64,000 nucleotides of DNA from Piezodorus guildinii (taxonomy: Eukaryota; Arthropoda; Insecta; Hemiptera; Pentatomidae). Positions 11,424-23,035 of the stretch are shown one piece after another. The translations under genes and the position numbers were made by a program. The notes below the pieces were generated by a model. The model worked only from the letters and a program-made list of their open reading frames with translations, was not told the origin of the DNA and searched no databases. Numbering within the stretch: the stretch's first letter is position 1; the number at the start of each line of letters is the position of its first letter. The DNA lies in NCBI GenBank assembly GCA_023052935.1, contig CM041297.1, positions 46,438,417-46,502,416 of the forward strand, in the 5' to 3' direction.

Positions 11424-12740
11424 AAAGCCGCAACACAAATTTAACTTACCTCCGTTGTAACTTTAAATAAAGTTCCACTTAAAGAAGGTTAGAAAATTAC
11501 AATGAGCATCAATGGTAGCATGTGTTACAGATTTTATAATTTAACAATAAATATTATCATGTACAAGAATCATTCAGTTTTATAAGCTTTCAACCACTCG
11601 CCATTACCTTATACAACTTTACATATAATATAACATATTTTATAAAATATTCAGCTTTCCAACGGTATATATTGAAGAGGCTTTACCCTTCCTACCGTTG
11701 TAAGTACTTTCTGGCTTCCTTTTTCTTCCAAATTCTCCAATCCCGCCGTTCCTCTTACATGTCAGATATGTTTCTTTTCAAATCCTCAGTCCACTCTCGC
11801 CACACTCGCTCATAGCCTTCGGACATGTATATGATGCCCCACCGAACCGCAGCTTTCGACAGATCTTTCCTAATTCGATCCTCGTCCTTATGGAACTCAA
11901 TTCCTTCTTATAACCGTGACTCCAATACTCTTCCAAAATTCAAATCTTGTTTGTTCAATCGTCTCCTGTCCCTCCAATTTCCGAAGAATCTTAATTAGAT
12001 AGTTAAGTTTATTTACCTATTATATTTTATGTTATCTTGTGTTTTGCACATATTATATTATTAGTATACTATTTAAAAACAAAAAAAAAAGTAATTCACT
12101 GTAGAGATTTTTTTAATCAGAATTGAATATATGTATTTCTTATTATGTTTGTTATCTAGTTCAATTTCCAATATTATTATTTGAGGTTGCTTTTTAATAT
12201 ATTATTTGTAATTTCTATCGTTTCTTTATTTTGTTTTAGACCTTAATTTTTTATTTAAATTTTCGAGTTATGTTATCATAAAGGGACTAGTCCCAGAATA
12301 AATAAAGATTTATTATTATTATTATTATATTATACATCTATATTACTACTTTTATGTTCATAGAAAAAAGAAGAAAAAAATACTCTTTTCTCCTTTAGTT
12401 GGTTATCAAATTCTTCCATCTCGTATACTTCCACGTTTCTTATCAATGCTAACACAATGAAATGGATAATTTTTTTTAAATCTAAAACATTATAAGTATT
12501 TAAGAAGAAGGAAAATTAAAATTTCGACATTTAGGCCCTGACTAAATCATTCAGAATTAATTCAACATGATATTACAGCCCATTAAATTTTACATCTGTA
12601 TAGCGAGATTAATTCATGGAATTAAGTGGCTCTTCTCGTAGGCAATTTGTTAAAACATTTACTGTGAAAAAAGATCCATTGGAATTGGTTCTGAACTAGC
12701 AGAGATATAGCGTTTTGAAATTAGCAGGTGTGATATAGCA
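11424..12740 (+). repeat. Fam1 copy F, split by a CR1-like insertion
   Basis: The left part (11424-11668) has 'cgcaacac', 'aacttacctccgttgt' and 'agctttccaacggtatat'. The right part (12331-12740) resumes with 'acatctatattactac', 'ctcctttagttggttatc' and 'gcccattaaattttacat'. The two halves are continuous in uninterrupted copies such as 42878-43776, so the sequence between them is a later insertion. Confidence 0.65.
11669..12326 (+). pseudogene. CR1-like LINE 3' fragment inserted in Fam1
   Basis: One frame at about 11845-11995 reads SFLIRSSSLWNSIPSYNRDS and continues to LPKFKSCLFNRLL before a stop. This matches the C-terminal tail of CR1-group reverse transcriptases. The 3' UTR carries 'aagggactagtcccagaata', shared with the 3113-3752 remnant, and ends in an (ATT)n tail. 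It sits between the two halves of a Fam1 copy, and 'tatatt' borders both sides, a possible short TSD. It is strongly 5'-truncated, as LINE copies usually are. Confidence 0.65.
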
Positions 12741-12757
12741 TTTTCTATTGAACTATT

Positions 12758-13058
12758 GTTTGTTTGTTTATTTATTTATTTAACGCCACTTTATGCTACT
12801 GTGGCTAATCGGACGATACAACAGGGGGGGGGTTCTAAATTTTACCTATCCGGGTTTAATTAGAATAGAGATCTTTAACGAGTTCCTGACATCGCACAGG
12901 CTCGGGGACCACCTTTTAACGTCCCCTCCGAAGGACGGCGTAACTAAGGGTTTTACTCCTATTAAAAAAATCCTAGGGCTAACAGCGGGTTGGAACCCGG
13001 AACCTTGGACATGGGAGGCCGTTATGCTAACTACTATGCTACAGGCAACCCCCTCCCG
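12758..13058 (-). mobile_element. SINE1 copy, full length, with 11-bp TSD
   Basis: A 301-bp minus-strand SINE flanked by exact 'attgaactatt' at 12747-12757 and 13059-13069. Read on the minus strand it has a tRNA-like head with A-box and B-box-like blocks, the body and the AAAT-rich tail. It could only have been transcribed by RNA polymerase III from its own boxes. The open frame across it is not a gene. Confidence 0.85.
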
Positions 13059-13091
13059 ATTGAACTATTTATTGCTTTTCATGTTATAATA

Positions 13092-13326
13092 GGTAGAAAT
13101 AATCTGGAGTCCGTCGTTTTTAATATTTTAAAATGGTTAAAATGGTTCGGCTTAAACTTGTGAGCCATCATCAGGGCATTACAGAGCCATGTTAAGCATA
13201 AACCGCTTTACATAGAGTTTATGCTTGACATGGCTCAGTAATGCACTGATGATGGCTCACAAGTTTGAGCCGAAACGTCGGTAAAATTAAAATATTAAAA
13301 ACGACTGACTCCTGATTATTTCTACC
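13092..13326. repeat. Foldback (about 110-bp arms) with hammerhead-like core
   Basis: The two arms (from 'ggtagaaataatc' at 13092 and ending 'gattatttctacc' at 13326) are imperfect reverse complements around a centre near 13208. The right arm carries 'ctgatga' at 13246-13252, a 6-bp inverted repeat (ggctca/tgagcc) and 'gaaac' at 13272-13276, then 'gtcg' and 'gta'. This order matches the conserved core of a hammerhead ribozyme with a very short stem III. There is an extra T before stem II and no obvious stem I, so activity is doubtful. Related motifs are known from Penelope-like elements. Confidence 0.6.
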
Positions 13327-13375
13327 GACGATTATTCCTACAGTCGACTATACACCCTCAATATAGTGCTTCTCA

Positions 13376-13470
13376 TATTAGTTAATTGCCTATAAACAGT
13401 TATACCCTGATATAGTTATTTGGATGTAATAAACGATTGTGTAATAATGAGCAGTGGTTTTCCTTTGTAT
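13376..13470 (-). repeat. Family C fragment
   Basis: The reverse complement shows the 'tttccaaataac'-like and 'aactgttta' blocks of family C. Short and non-coding. Confidence 0.45.
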
Positions 13471-13984
13471 TTAATAATGGACAAGATTACGGACAAAGAA
13501 CGAAAATATAACCAGTCTATTATTATAATTTTTATGAATGTTATAAATGATATTTTATACCAAACGACTTCAATTCAAAGAATGCTAAGGACGGTAGAAG
13601 CCCGACTGGCATTGTTAGACAGTAAGGACCGAGACCAAACATCAGTATTCCCTTTGACGGAGCTCTCTTGAGCTGCATCATTAACTCAAGAAATCCAGGT
13701 CATCTCTCTCCCTAGGTGCTTAGCGATTCTATGGCTGTATCTTCTCACAGGGTGGGGTTCCGCGGGGAGATATACTGTATCACTTTCCACTTCCATAGCT
13801 CCTACCCTATCTTCTTTAGAACAGAAAAAAAAAAAAATAACTTTTTAAGTTCTAAGGTTCATCTCTGAATTGTACGTTCTAAAGGTGCCTTCACACCGTT
13901 GCCATCCCTTTTGGAACGCCAATGAGGATTACCTTGAACTTTGGTATTCTTGCGGAGTCTATTTTTACTTTAATATTTTTTTTC
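13471..13984. other. No recognisable gene
   Basis: Short frames only, none resembling a known protein. Confidence 0.35.
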
Positions 13985-14636
13985 GAAACAAATATTAAAC
14001 CGAAAGTTTCTATTCCGTTTCAGAACACTTTTGAAAACCTTGCAGTTACCTTTAACCAAAATTTATCCTGGTATAACCATGTATCTGAAATACCCTGAAA
14101 ATATCCATACTCGAAAAATTTTCATACTTAAACAGCTCTATAGATTCCGTGAATACTTACCTTTAAAAACGGGCCAGCTACTTGTTTCTCCTGTTATCTT
14201 TCTTAACTATAACTACGGTTGCCTTGTCTATGGAAAGCTAACCGATGAACTGGAACTAAAATTAAAACGTTTTATGAACTGCTTTACAAGATTTATTTTC
14301 GGAGCCCGTAGACATGACCCTATTTCTGGATATTATACCAACTTAAAATGACTTTAAATTCTGTTCGACGGATTATATTTCCACGGTTCTTATCTATTCT
14401 AAACTTTAAGAAATAGAAAACTTTCCTATATGACTGAGCTCCTCACCCTCCGCTCTTATATCCATTCGTTCTAGAAATACTAGAACCCAATCAATCAATC
14501 AAAACTGCATTCTATCATCATCATCTCGTTTCTCGTTCGCTCCTCGTTCTTCAGGAATTTGCTGGATATCTCTATCCGTAAAGCCACCTCTCTTTCTTCC
14601 TTCAAACATCAACTCTTCCACTACCTACTCGTGTCG
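13985..14636 (+). pseudogene. CR1-like LINE reverse transcriptase C-terminal remnant
   Basis: Residues in the frame at 14031-14351 include LKRFMNCFTRFIFGARRHDP, matching the post-RT 'kvQN...RFifGlrr.dhis' region of CR1, Crack and Daphne LINEs. After a frameshift, other frames show a LSYMTELLTLRSYIHSF segment and then ISIRKATSLSSFKHQLFHYL near 14565-14625, the usual end of these proteins. The order is collinear with the family, but at least two frameshifts break it. It ends abruptly where a Jockey-like fragment begins. Confidence 0.65.
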
Positions 14637-15318
14637 TGGACTTACGGAATTGAGGTATGGGGCTCTACCAAACCATTGAATACCTCTCATATGCAATCCT
14701 TACAATCCAAAATCCTATGTAACATCCTCAGCTCTCCTTACTTAGTCCAAATAAACCCATTCACAAAGACTCCCTACGTTACTCATTTGGCCCGAACCAG
14801 GTATGAATCCTTCCATGCAAAAGTCCATTCCAAACATAATCCACTAATTTCCATCTTATCATCCTCCTCGATCCCTGATCACTCTCCGAGGCGTCCAGAA
14901 AGAAGATGGCCTCGAGACCTTCTTTTTTGATTGATTTTGATTACTAGAGCGCTACTAATGGTCAGTTTCTCTTCATGTTTTCTCACGTATTTCATCATTA
15001 AGGAGCATATTTACCAGTTATATTATTTATTTATTTAACGTCACTTTATGCTACTATGGCTAATCGGACGATGCCTATCTAGATTTAAATTTTGCCTATC
15101 TAGGTTTTAATTAGGATAGGGATCTTTAACGAGTACCAGACATCGCACAGGCTCGAGAACACCTTTAAACGTCCCCTCCGAAGGACGGCGTAAACTAAGG
15201 ATTTTTTACTCCCATTAAAAAATCCTAGGACCACCTGCGGATTTGAACCTGTGACCTTTGGCACCAGTTATATTATAATATACAGTTGTAAATTTCAATA
15301 ACAATATTTTAAAAAAAG
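14637..15318 (+). pseudogene. Jockey-like LINE 3' fragment, split by SINE1
   Basis: Residues WTYGIEVWGSTKPLNTSHMQ onward match the C-terminus of the intact ORF2 at 45092-47794, down to the ending RRPERRWPRDLLF at about 14930. The 3' UTR follows and is interrupted at 15027-15262 by a SINE, resuming with 'cagttgtaaatttcaata' before a short A tail. It is 5'-truncated and abuts a CR1-like remnant, so it probably inserted there or was joined by recombination. Confidence 0.75.
15027..15262 (-). mobile_element. SINE1 copy nested in a Jockey-like 3' UTR, 13-bp TSD
   Basis: Minus-strand SINE1 flanked by exact 'accagttatatta' at 15014-15026 and 15263-15275. It is truncated in the tRNA-like head: the B-box block (gatttgaacctgtg on the plus strand) is present and the A box is missing. 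The same SINE family, same strand, also interrupts the next Jockey-like fragment at 17494. Confidence 0.85.
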
Positions 15319-15411
15319 TTTTATCTAAATCGTCTATTTCATTTCATTTAATGAATACTCAAGTGCGTTAAAAACGTGATATATAAATGAATTTATTTTT
15401 TAAAGGTACTA

Positions 15412-15755
15412 TTTACACAATTATCCCAGGGGTAACTTGGGGGAAAATAGTTTTTCGTTATTTAATAGGGGCATACATTTACAAATTGCTAAACTAATTC
15501 TATTGCAATGTCCATTGTTCAATAAAAGCAAAAAGACAGCTCTAAATACACCTTGAACACAATAAATCACCAACGAATAAAGATAAATCCACTGCCGATT
15601 ATTAGGTACTTGTGTGAACAGCATGATTCATTTACTATTTGTAAACACGGTATGGCGGGAAATATTAGTATTAAGGGTCTTGCTAACTAATAATAAAAAA
15701 GTGAAGCACTGGAAAATTCCAAACTTTTGACTTGACTTTTGTCCACCTTAATTGG
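15412..15755 (+). repeat. Interspersed repeat family D, copy 2
   Basis: Similar to 8400-8838 from 'ggggtaacttggggga' to 'gacttttgtccacc'. It lacks the 60-base segment found in copy 1. Confidence 0.6.
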
Positions 15756-17315
15756 TGATTTTGTCCACTGTGCGCCGTGTACGTAAGGTTAGAGGCACCG
15801 TTCGTGGGATTAATTACAATGTTTTGCATAATTCGGTATCTTTTATGAATTTGATAACTTAGTTGTGGAATTTCTCGTCATTCCCTAATAGCTGTAGCAG
15901 TTCGAGCCCATCGTGCTATTGCTTCATCTTTCTCGTTCGTATTTGTTGTACTCTTCCATTATGTGTTTTGTAGTGACGTGTTCCTTACAGAGTAATTGCC
16001 AAGAAGCAAAGAATATAAGGTAAGAAATATGAATATATCAGGTCTATATAAATTGAACCGGAATAAAGTAAATGTTTACCAAACTAGAAAAACAAAATCA
16101 TCTTGAGAAAGAAAAGAATCTAGGTATACATACAACGAGGAGGCGAATATGGATGATTAGTGTGGAGTTATATTTAAATATAATATATAGTGTAATATCC
16201 TTTCAGGAGACGGTGTTGAGAAATAAAAAGCCATAAATCTTCAATTTCATTCATTGGAAGCCAACTGTCATAATATTATTACCGGGGCGACCACCAATCA
16301 ATGTCACCGACTATATAAATATATTTCTGTAAATATTTCCATATTTTTTAAAATAAATATCTGTATTTTTACTATCGCTAACCTACGTATAATATTGCAA
16401 AGAAAAGAATAGAAAAAAAATAAAAATAGTTTTATATTCCAGTTTTTAATGGTAGTACTAAGGTCGTCTAAGAATAAGTTTCGCAAAATAGTGTCTACAT
16501 TAAGTAAAAAAAATCAAACAAAATTATCATTAAATATTTAAATTCGGTAATTATAAATAACCAGAGATGTTAATGTATTTTTATAAATCGAATTATTTAT
16601 ACCATAATTTGAAGCTGTTTCGTCATTGTCCTCATTAAAATAGAATAAGAATATAATTTGAAATATTATTCCTAAAAAGAGCTATTTATTTTGTTCATAT
16701 GTATAAGATTCAATATCTAATTAGTAGGAAACATGTAAATATGAACTATGAAGAAATTAGATAACTAAAGCAAAAAAATAATAATAATAACAAAAAGAGA
16801 GAGAAATATTTTCACAAATTTAAAATAAATTTCCAGAAAGGAGAGCAATATTCTTGGTGTTTAACATATCAGATACTACGCCAACCTAATTTTTGTATTG
16901 AGACATGTGATAAGAACCCATATCAACGAATAGTTTTGTTTTTTATCCACGAAGGGATGATGTACATTACGTTAGGTGGTTTTAATGCTCACATTTACTT
17001 CAGAACAGAAAGGGCTCGTAATCCATTAACTTTCCAACCTTCTTAAACCAATAATAGCTCTATATTTACCGGTTCTACGATAAGGTAAATTTCAACGAAC
17101 GAAGGCGAGAATCGCACGGGCATCACTTTAAGGACCGTGAGCTGAGCTCTCCCAAAATAAATCTTAAATCACAAACTGTATTTGTGAATGCTAAAAGTTA
17201 TTTGAGCTGCCAGATAATATAACTCTGTTAAAAACACAAGCCTCATCAAATCTAAATTTCTTTTCTTAATTACTATAAACCTATTCAATTCTTTTTATTA
17301 CTATTCGAAGATAAG
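15756..17315. other. No recognisable gene
   Basis: AT-rich sequence. I found no protein motif, SINE or LINE remnant. Confidence 0.4.
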
Positions 17316-17319
17316 CCTA

Positions 17320-18075
17320 TTATAACTTCAGAAGAAGTACGATATTTGGGACTGTACAAAAGACTGACATGGAGGACCCACATTAGACTTAAGAGAAAAC
17401 AGCTGAACAGAAGATTACTATTACGGGATTACGGGACTATTATCCCGGCTACTTGACAAACGATCAAAATTATCCTTAAACACTAAAATTACTTGTTGTT
17501 TATTTATTTAACGTCACTTTATGCTACTATGGCTAATAGGACGATGCTACAGTGGGAGTCCTAAATTATGCCTATCCAGGTTTTATTAGGATAGGGATCT
17601 TTAACGAGTACCTGACATCGCCCAGGACCACCTCTTAACGTCCCTTCCGAAGGACGGCATAACTAAGGATTTGTTACTCCCATTAAAAAATCCTAGGACC
17701 ACTTGCGGATTTGAACCCGTGACCTTTGGCGTAATAGGCTGTTATGCTAACCACCCAGCTACAAGTGATCCCACCAAAATTGCTATTTACAAAGTACTGA
17801 TGAAACCCTTATGGACATATGGGATTGAGCTATGTGGATCTGCCAAAACCTCCAAATCCAAAATAGTCTATCAGCGAAATATTACTATAATCGAGAATGC
17901 ACCGTTTTACATAACCAACAAAATTAAAATATTTTTCAACTTCACAAGGACTTGGACATACTCACAGTTTCAGAAACAGCCACAGAATATTTTTTTAAAA
18001 ATGTCACGACAGTCTGACATACAACTTACCCCTGCGACTTTCAAGGCGGTGGCCTAGAGATGCCTTGAATTAACC
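17320..18075 (+). pseudogene. Jockey-like LINE fragment, split by SINE1
   Basis: Before the SINE one frame reads SEEVRYLGLYKRLTWRTHIR, equivalent to 'VEQIRYLGLHLDKRLTWNPH' of the intact copy. After it the frame resumes with KPLWTYGIELCGSAKTSKSK. The end, at about 18040-18070, reads SRRWPRDALN in another frame. Many stops and indels make this an old, inactive copy. Confidence 0.75.
17494..17772 (-). mobile_element. SINE1 copy nested in Jockey-like coding sequence
   Basis: Minus-strand, near full length. Flanks 'actaaaattact' (17482-17493) and 'accaaaattgct' (17773-17784) agree at 10 of 12 positions and are a decayed TSD. On the plus strand the B box reads 'gatttgaacccgtgacc'. Confidence 0.82.
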
Positions 18076-18564
18076 TACTTTGACATAATTGAAGTTGACA
18101 TGTTTGCTCATAGCAATTTTATTGTTTTGTTTTTTTTGCACATGGAAAATAGCAATTTGAATAAAAACAACAGTAAAGAAATAATAAACTTATTATAATC
18201 TAGACGATTGGAGACCTGATTTCAAACATGTTTATATTCGTAGTTATATCCAAAATAACACTTCTAACTAGCTCAAGGAATCAATGTTTGCTCAATACAG
18301 TCGCTAAATATACCCGACAAGTCATAAACAAAGCTATTCTAACACACAAACTACCTGACCGCAAACACACAAATAAATAAATAATTAAATTAGTTTCTTA
18401 TGAACGAGACTATTTTTGCCTAACCCTTCCCGGTAATACTGCCAGATGATTTGAAGAATAAACAGAATAGTAGGAAATCTATACTACAAAGTTCAAAGAT
18501 CCGAAGATATATCGCTTGACACCTGGGAACATCGATTAAATATAAAACTACTAAAAAGGCAATA

Positions 18565-18930
18565 AGTAAAAATAAAAGTCTGAAAATTATTTCACAATGG
18601 TTTATTATTTCCAAATAACGAATTTAGGGTATAACTGTTAATATAGCTTCTTATAGGCAATTAACCAATATGAAAAGCAATAAATAACTCAAAGGAGAAT
18701 GGAATATCACCGCTGCTAAAGTCAAAAGGTATATCTTTGCTAGTCCTGAACCAAATTCAATGACCCTCCCCCCCATTCTGTAGGAAATTTTACTCTCTTA
18801 ATTTGGTATTTATTAATTTAAAAATTAGAAAAACAACTTTTTTTTTAATCCGTTATTCGGGTTCTACGTATCTTGGAACGTATGCTCTAAGATTTTGAGG
18901 TGAAGTAATAACGTTTCGGTTAATTACAAA
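18565..18930 (+). repeat. Family C, copy 2
   Basis: Follows copy 1 (window start) from the 'ggtttattatttccaaataac' block to the 'gttattcgggttctac' block. Non-coding. Confidence 0.55.
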
Positions 18931-19151
18931 GGTTGATTATTGAAAGTAATAAAACAAAGTTATTTATACTAGACTTCGTCACTATTTTCTCATATTTTCT
19001 TTCGGTTTTAGCTCAATTAAAATTTTCTGTTACTAGAGCAACATAAATTTTTTCTTTATAATCTATAATAGCTGAGTTATCAGGAAATCACATCTCTTAC
19101 AAGCTGTGGCTTGACCATATAAGATTTTCTTTTATCGCAGTGTCTTGATTT

Positions 19152-20317
19152 TTTTTTTTTTTTAAATATTACAGTTTGTTACATAATGAACATTAGTAAT
19201 AGAGATGAAGTAAACATTCATACAATATATACAGAATAATGATGATAAAGTCAAATTACATAAAATCGGAAATAAATAAATTCAAATATATACAAGAAAA
19301 TAACAATTAATAAAAACAAAAAAAAAACAACAAACAAATCAAAACAACAACCTGTAGTAGAGATAAATACAAGTTGGGAAATAAATAAAAATCATACAAG
19401 CAAACTTAACTATATACAATATATACAATCTGCTAAAGGGACCCTAGACTCCGCTGCTCCCTCCACAAGTGGGGGGAGAAGCCGAATCCAAGAGATCCCA
19501 GCGCCCCTCACGCGCTCACTGGTGTAAGCCAGTGGAGGCCGAGCTAGGGCGGAATAGCCACAAACATACAGTACATGAGTGGAGGATCTGACCAGTGTCA
19601 GGACTCCAGAATAAATGTTTACAAAACGTCGCGGGGCCACTGCCGTTTCAATCTTCGAGGAGGATTGTAGGGATGGGTGGAGCTGGAGAGCGATTGAGCA
19701 AGAGGATTAGGGTGATGAAGAAGGTTCTGATGGAATTTGGAGAATTTGGATGGTACCAGGTCTAAAATAAATGGAATATTAAGGTCGTGGTGTAGGGTAC
19801 AGTTGGTAACGTAATAAGGAGCATTAACTATTGTTCGAAGGACTTTGGATTGGAAGGATTGGATACGTTTGATGTTAGAATGTTTAGTTGTCCCCCACAG
19901 TTCAAGTCAGTAGGTGCATATAGGTTTCAGTACTGTCTTATATATTAGTAATTTGTTGGACTGTAAGATGAGATTTTCTGTCTAGTAGTTTGTATAACCG
20001 GCCGATTCTGCGGTTGAGTTCTATCCTTTTAAGTCTTGTATGTGGGTTCCACGTCAGTCTTTTGTCTAGTAAAAAGCCAAGGTACCGGACTGTGTCCGAG
20101 GAAGGAAGCGGTATGAAATTGAATTTAACTGTTGGACAGGATTTACGTCGAAGGGTGAATGTGACGTGAGTGCATTTGCTTTCGTTCACCTTAATTCGCC
20201 AAGCCTTACACCAGTCTTCGACAAGGGAAAGGTGCCTTTGGAGATTTAGCGATGCTACTTCAGGATCGGAATTGGATGATAAAATGGCTATGTCATCAGC
20301 AAATGTTGCCAGAAAGG
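19152..20317 (-). mobile_element. 5'-truncated Jockey-like LINE with 10-bp TSD
   Basis: Flanked by exact 'gtcttgattt' at 19142-19151 and 20318-20327, with a T run (the poly(A) tail) at the left end. On the minus strand the coding part runs from inside the RT: ATFADDIAILSSNSDPEVAS (motif C), then NESKCTHVTF, then YLGFLLDKRLTWNPHTRLKR, breaking off near 19938. Further in, degraded sequence corresponds to the C-terminus and a 3' UTR of some 500 bp. It is a distinct subfamily from the element at 44951-50072 (FADD rather than YADD, different 3' UTR). Confidence 0.85.
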
Positions 20318-20327
20318 GTCTTGATTT

Positions 20328-21907
20328 AGAAAACATTTTCGATTTTTCTCTATCTTATATAAGTATTTTTTACAACTACAAAATCAATTTATTTAATTCT
20401 TTTTAACTAATAAATCTTTAAAAGAGACTCCCAGAAAGCAAAATAAATAATCAGATAAGTGAAAAGGATACATTTTTTAAAAATATGGCATCATAATGTA
20501 AAATTGCAAAATCGTTCAGGGTCACACGTATGCAGAAATCGTAATAACCTGTTTAGTGGTTACTATTAATAGTTATTCCGACTAATTTACTATATATTTG
20601 TATGTTCTGACAGATACGCATCTATCTGTAGTGTATATATATATTTATATATATTAATAACTGTCCTACCGTAATCAAAATGGGGAACGATAACAGGGGA
20701 AGCTGTGCTAACAGGTTTTTAAAGTTAGGGGTTCACAGAACCTATTTGAATATGGAAATGGATTTTTTGAATACTTCAGAAACATATTATTCCAGAACAG
20801 GTTTAGGTTTAAGGTGAATTCGTGGTTATTAACAGAGTATTGGAACAGGATATAGTCTGGAGGAAAATCACGTATGGGAGTATTACCAATGGTTTGTAGC
20901 CAATGAGGATAGCTTTAGTTTTACCTGAATGCAGCATAGAGTGACATTATTATAAATTTACTAGTTATTAACTATAACATATAAATATAACTTAATTACA
21001 GTTTGAGATAGTGAGAAATGTAATATTACTGACTACTACAATAAAGAATGAAAGAGTTTTCGAATAGAAATAGAATATGAAAATACGGGACAAAAAGAGA
21101 CGATAAGATAAATATTCAGTAGCAGAGAGAGGCATATCCTGGACGAATATTATGAAGTATAAGACATTTGCATGGAGAGTAGACTATTGATTTAATAAAC
21201 GAGAAGCCATTTGCCTAAATAATGTGCTTTGAAGAATCTGAAAGAAAAACCCTGCCAACCATCTAGAGCTCTCTTTAAATTCAACCCACCACCAACTTCC
21301 CTCCACTAAAAGCTTTAAACATTTTTTTCCTCTCTTGGAATAATTAACTTAGAAATACATAATTAATTACATTACCAAAATCGATAAGCTTTATTACTTC
21401 ATTAAGTATTTTCATAGCTCCTTGAACGATAATAATCTCATTTAATGACAGAATTATTTACTACGAAATGATTCAGGCATTAGGTTTATTTTTTAAATCG
21501 TTTGCTCATTAATGAAAAAGATAGCGAGCATTAAGTGAACTAACTTTTCTGTTTCAAGGTGTTATTAACTTTTTTTTTATTATTGTAAATTTCTTGTTAA
21601 AATTCAGGAGCTCCTAAAGATATTGCACAGGACCTTCGATAACTGAGAATCCTGATCTAATAAGACCTTTCTTCCCTCTCTAGACCCTACCCTCATGACT
21701 CTAGGCATGAACGAAATTCACAATGAACAAGATTGGACCATAAAATAGGAAGCACAGTTGTTACAGTTACGTAGTAGATTGAAATGGTTTGAGAAATGCT
21801 TGAAAGTACATTGACAGCTGTTTAAAAAAAAAAAAAAAAAATCAAAGGAATAGAATTTTTACTAGAGGGTTTACTATGTTTTCAACCTTCCCGACTTGGT
21901 TAGGTTA
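20328..21907. other. No recognisable gene
   Basis: AT-rich sequence with a short (TA)n near 20634-20655. No motif I can assign. Confidence 0.4.
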
Positions 21908-21918
21908 AATATAAGTCC

Positions 21919-22175
21919 GGGGATACCTGTAGCATGGTGGTTAGCATAACAACCTCATATGCCCAACGTCCCGAGTTGAAAGCCGCAGGTGGCTCTAGGA
22001 TTTTTTAATTGTAAGTCCTTCGGAAGCGACGTTAAAAGGTGGTCCCGAGCCTGTGGGATGTCAGGTACTTGTTAAAGAACACTATCCCTAGGCACAATTT
22101 AGGACTCCCACTGTAGCATCGTCCGATTAGCCACAGCAGCATAAAGGGACGTTAAATAAATAAATAAACAACAAT
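21919..22175 (+). mobile_element. SINE1 copy with 11-bp TSD
   Basis: Head 'acctgtagcatggtggttag' gives the A box; the B box (gagttgaaagccg) is decayed. The tail is (aaat)n. Flanks 'aatataagtcc' (21908-21918) and 'aatataagttc' (22176-22186) match at 10 of 11 positions. Confidence 0.83.
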
Positions 22176-22186
22176 AATATAAGTTC

Positions 22187-22636
22187 AGAAAAAATATCTA
22201 TAGAATTATTGATAAACCGTCCCTCGGTCTCTGTTGTGGGGTGGCGCATAGCACCGGTGGCCCGCACTAGTCTATCTTATCGGGCGGCGTTTACCACTGG
22301 AATTAATTTCCATATCATGTTATTTAAAATGGCAAAAATTAAAAAAACAAAAAAAACATTTTCACTCACTTTCGAGTTAAACTTTCTGTCAGAAATTTAA
22401 AGTTAGGATGAAAAAACCGCACAAGTTACAAAAATTATAAAATAACTCTTACTAGACTGTTAGCAAACGTACAACTCGTATACAGGTCTGAACAGGCATT
22501 AATCGACGAAACCTAGCATAAATTCGAGCTCCACCTCACAGAGCAGACATTGAAAATTGCCTGCGTGAACGTGTTAAACTAGAGGATATGTCTTGTTCAT
22601 CAGTTCCTTAGATCCATGTCAATATAACATCATGAG
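22187..22636. other. No recognisable gene
   Basis: A short frame at 22209-22400 resembles nothing I know. Confidence 0.35.
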
Positions 22637-22638
22637 TA

Positions 22639-23035
22639 TTGGGTTGAAAAATAAGTTAGTTGAGGTAGCCGTTTCTCAATATTTCAATTTAATACTCTCC
22701 ATGTTTATTTAATCAATAATGTTTACATATTCCAAAAAAAAAAGGTGCTTTTATTCATAAGTTTCAACCAAGATTCCTTATCCTTAAGCAAGTATATTGC
22801 TTGCTCAAAATGCAAGAGAAAAAATTTTTTTCGTTATAGAATGAACTTTTGTTTCCGAAAAGAGAAATCTGCTGCACAAACGGTTAACAAAGATTTCAGT
22901 GTGTATGGCGATGATGTTATAGAAGAAAGCACCGTCTGTTGCGGGTTTGCTGGGTTCAGAACAGGAAATTTTGACTTGGAAGACGCTAAGAGCTCGGGAC
23001 GATCTGAGAGGTTCTGGAAGGACGAAATTTAAAAA
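22639..23035 (+). pseudogene. Mariner-like element, 5' end and transposase N-terminus
   Basis: Begins 'ttgggttgaaaaataag' after a TA dinucleotide, as mariner inverted repeats do. At about 22850-23010 the translated residues FRKEKSAAQTVNKDFSVYGD and then FRTGNFDLEDAKSSGRS match the helix-turn-helix N-terminal domain of mariner transposases. Sequence similarity stops near 23035, so the catalytic DDD domain and 3' inverted repeat are absent. The 5' UTR is shared with the copy at 58858. Confidence 0.75.

Noticed and set aside
12793..13089. 98-codon open frame as a gene
   Set aside because: Lies wholly across a minus-strand SINE1 copy bounded by an 11-bp TSD.
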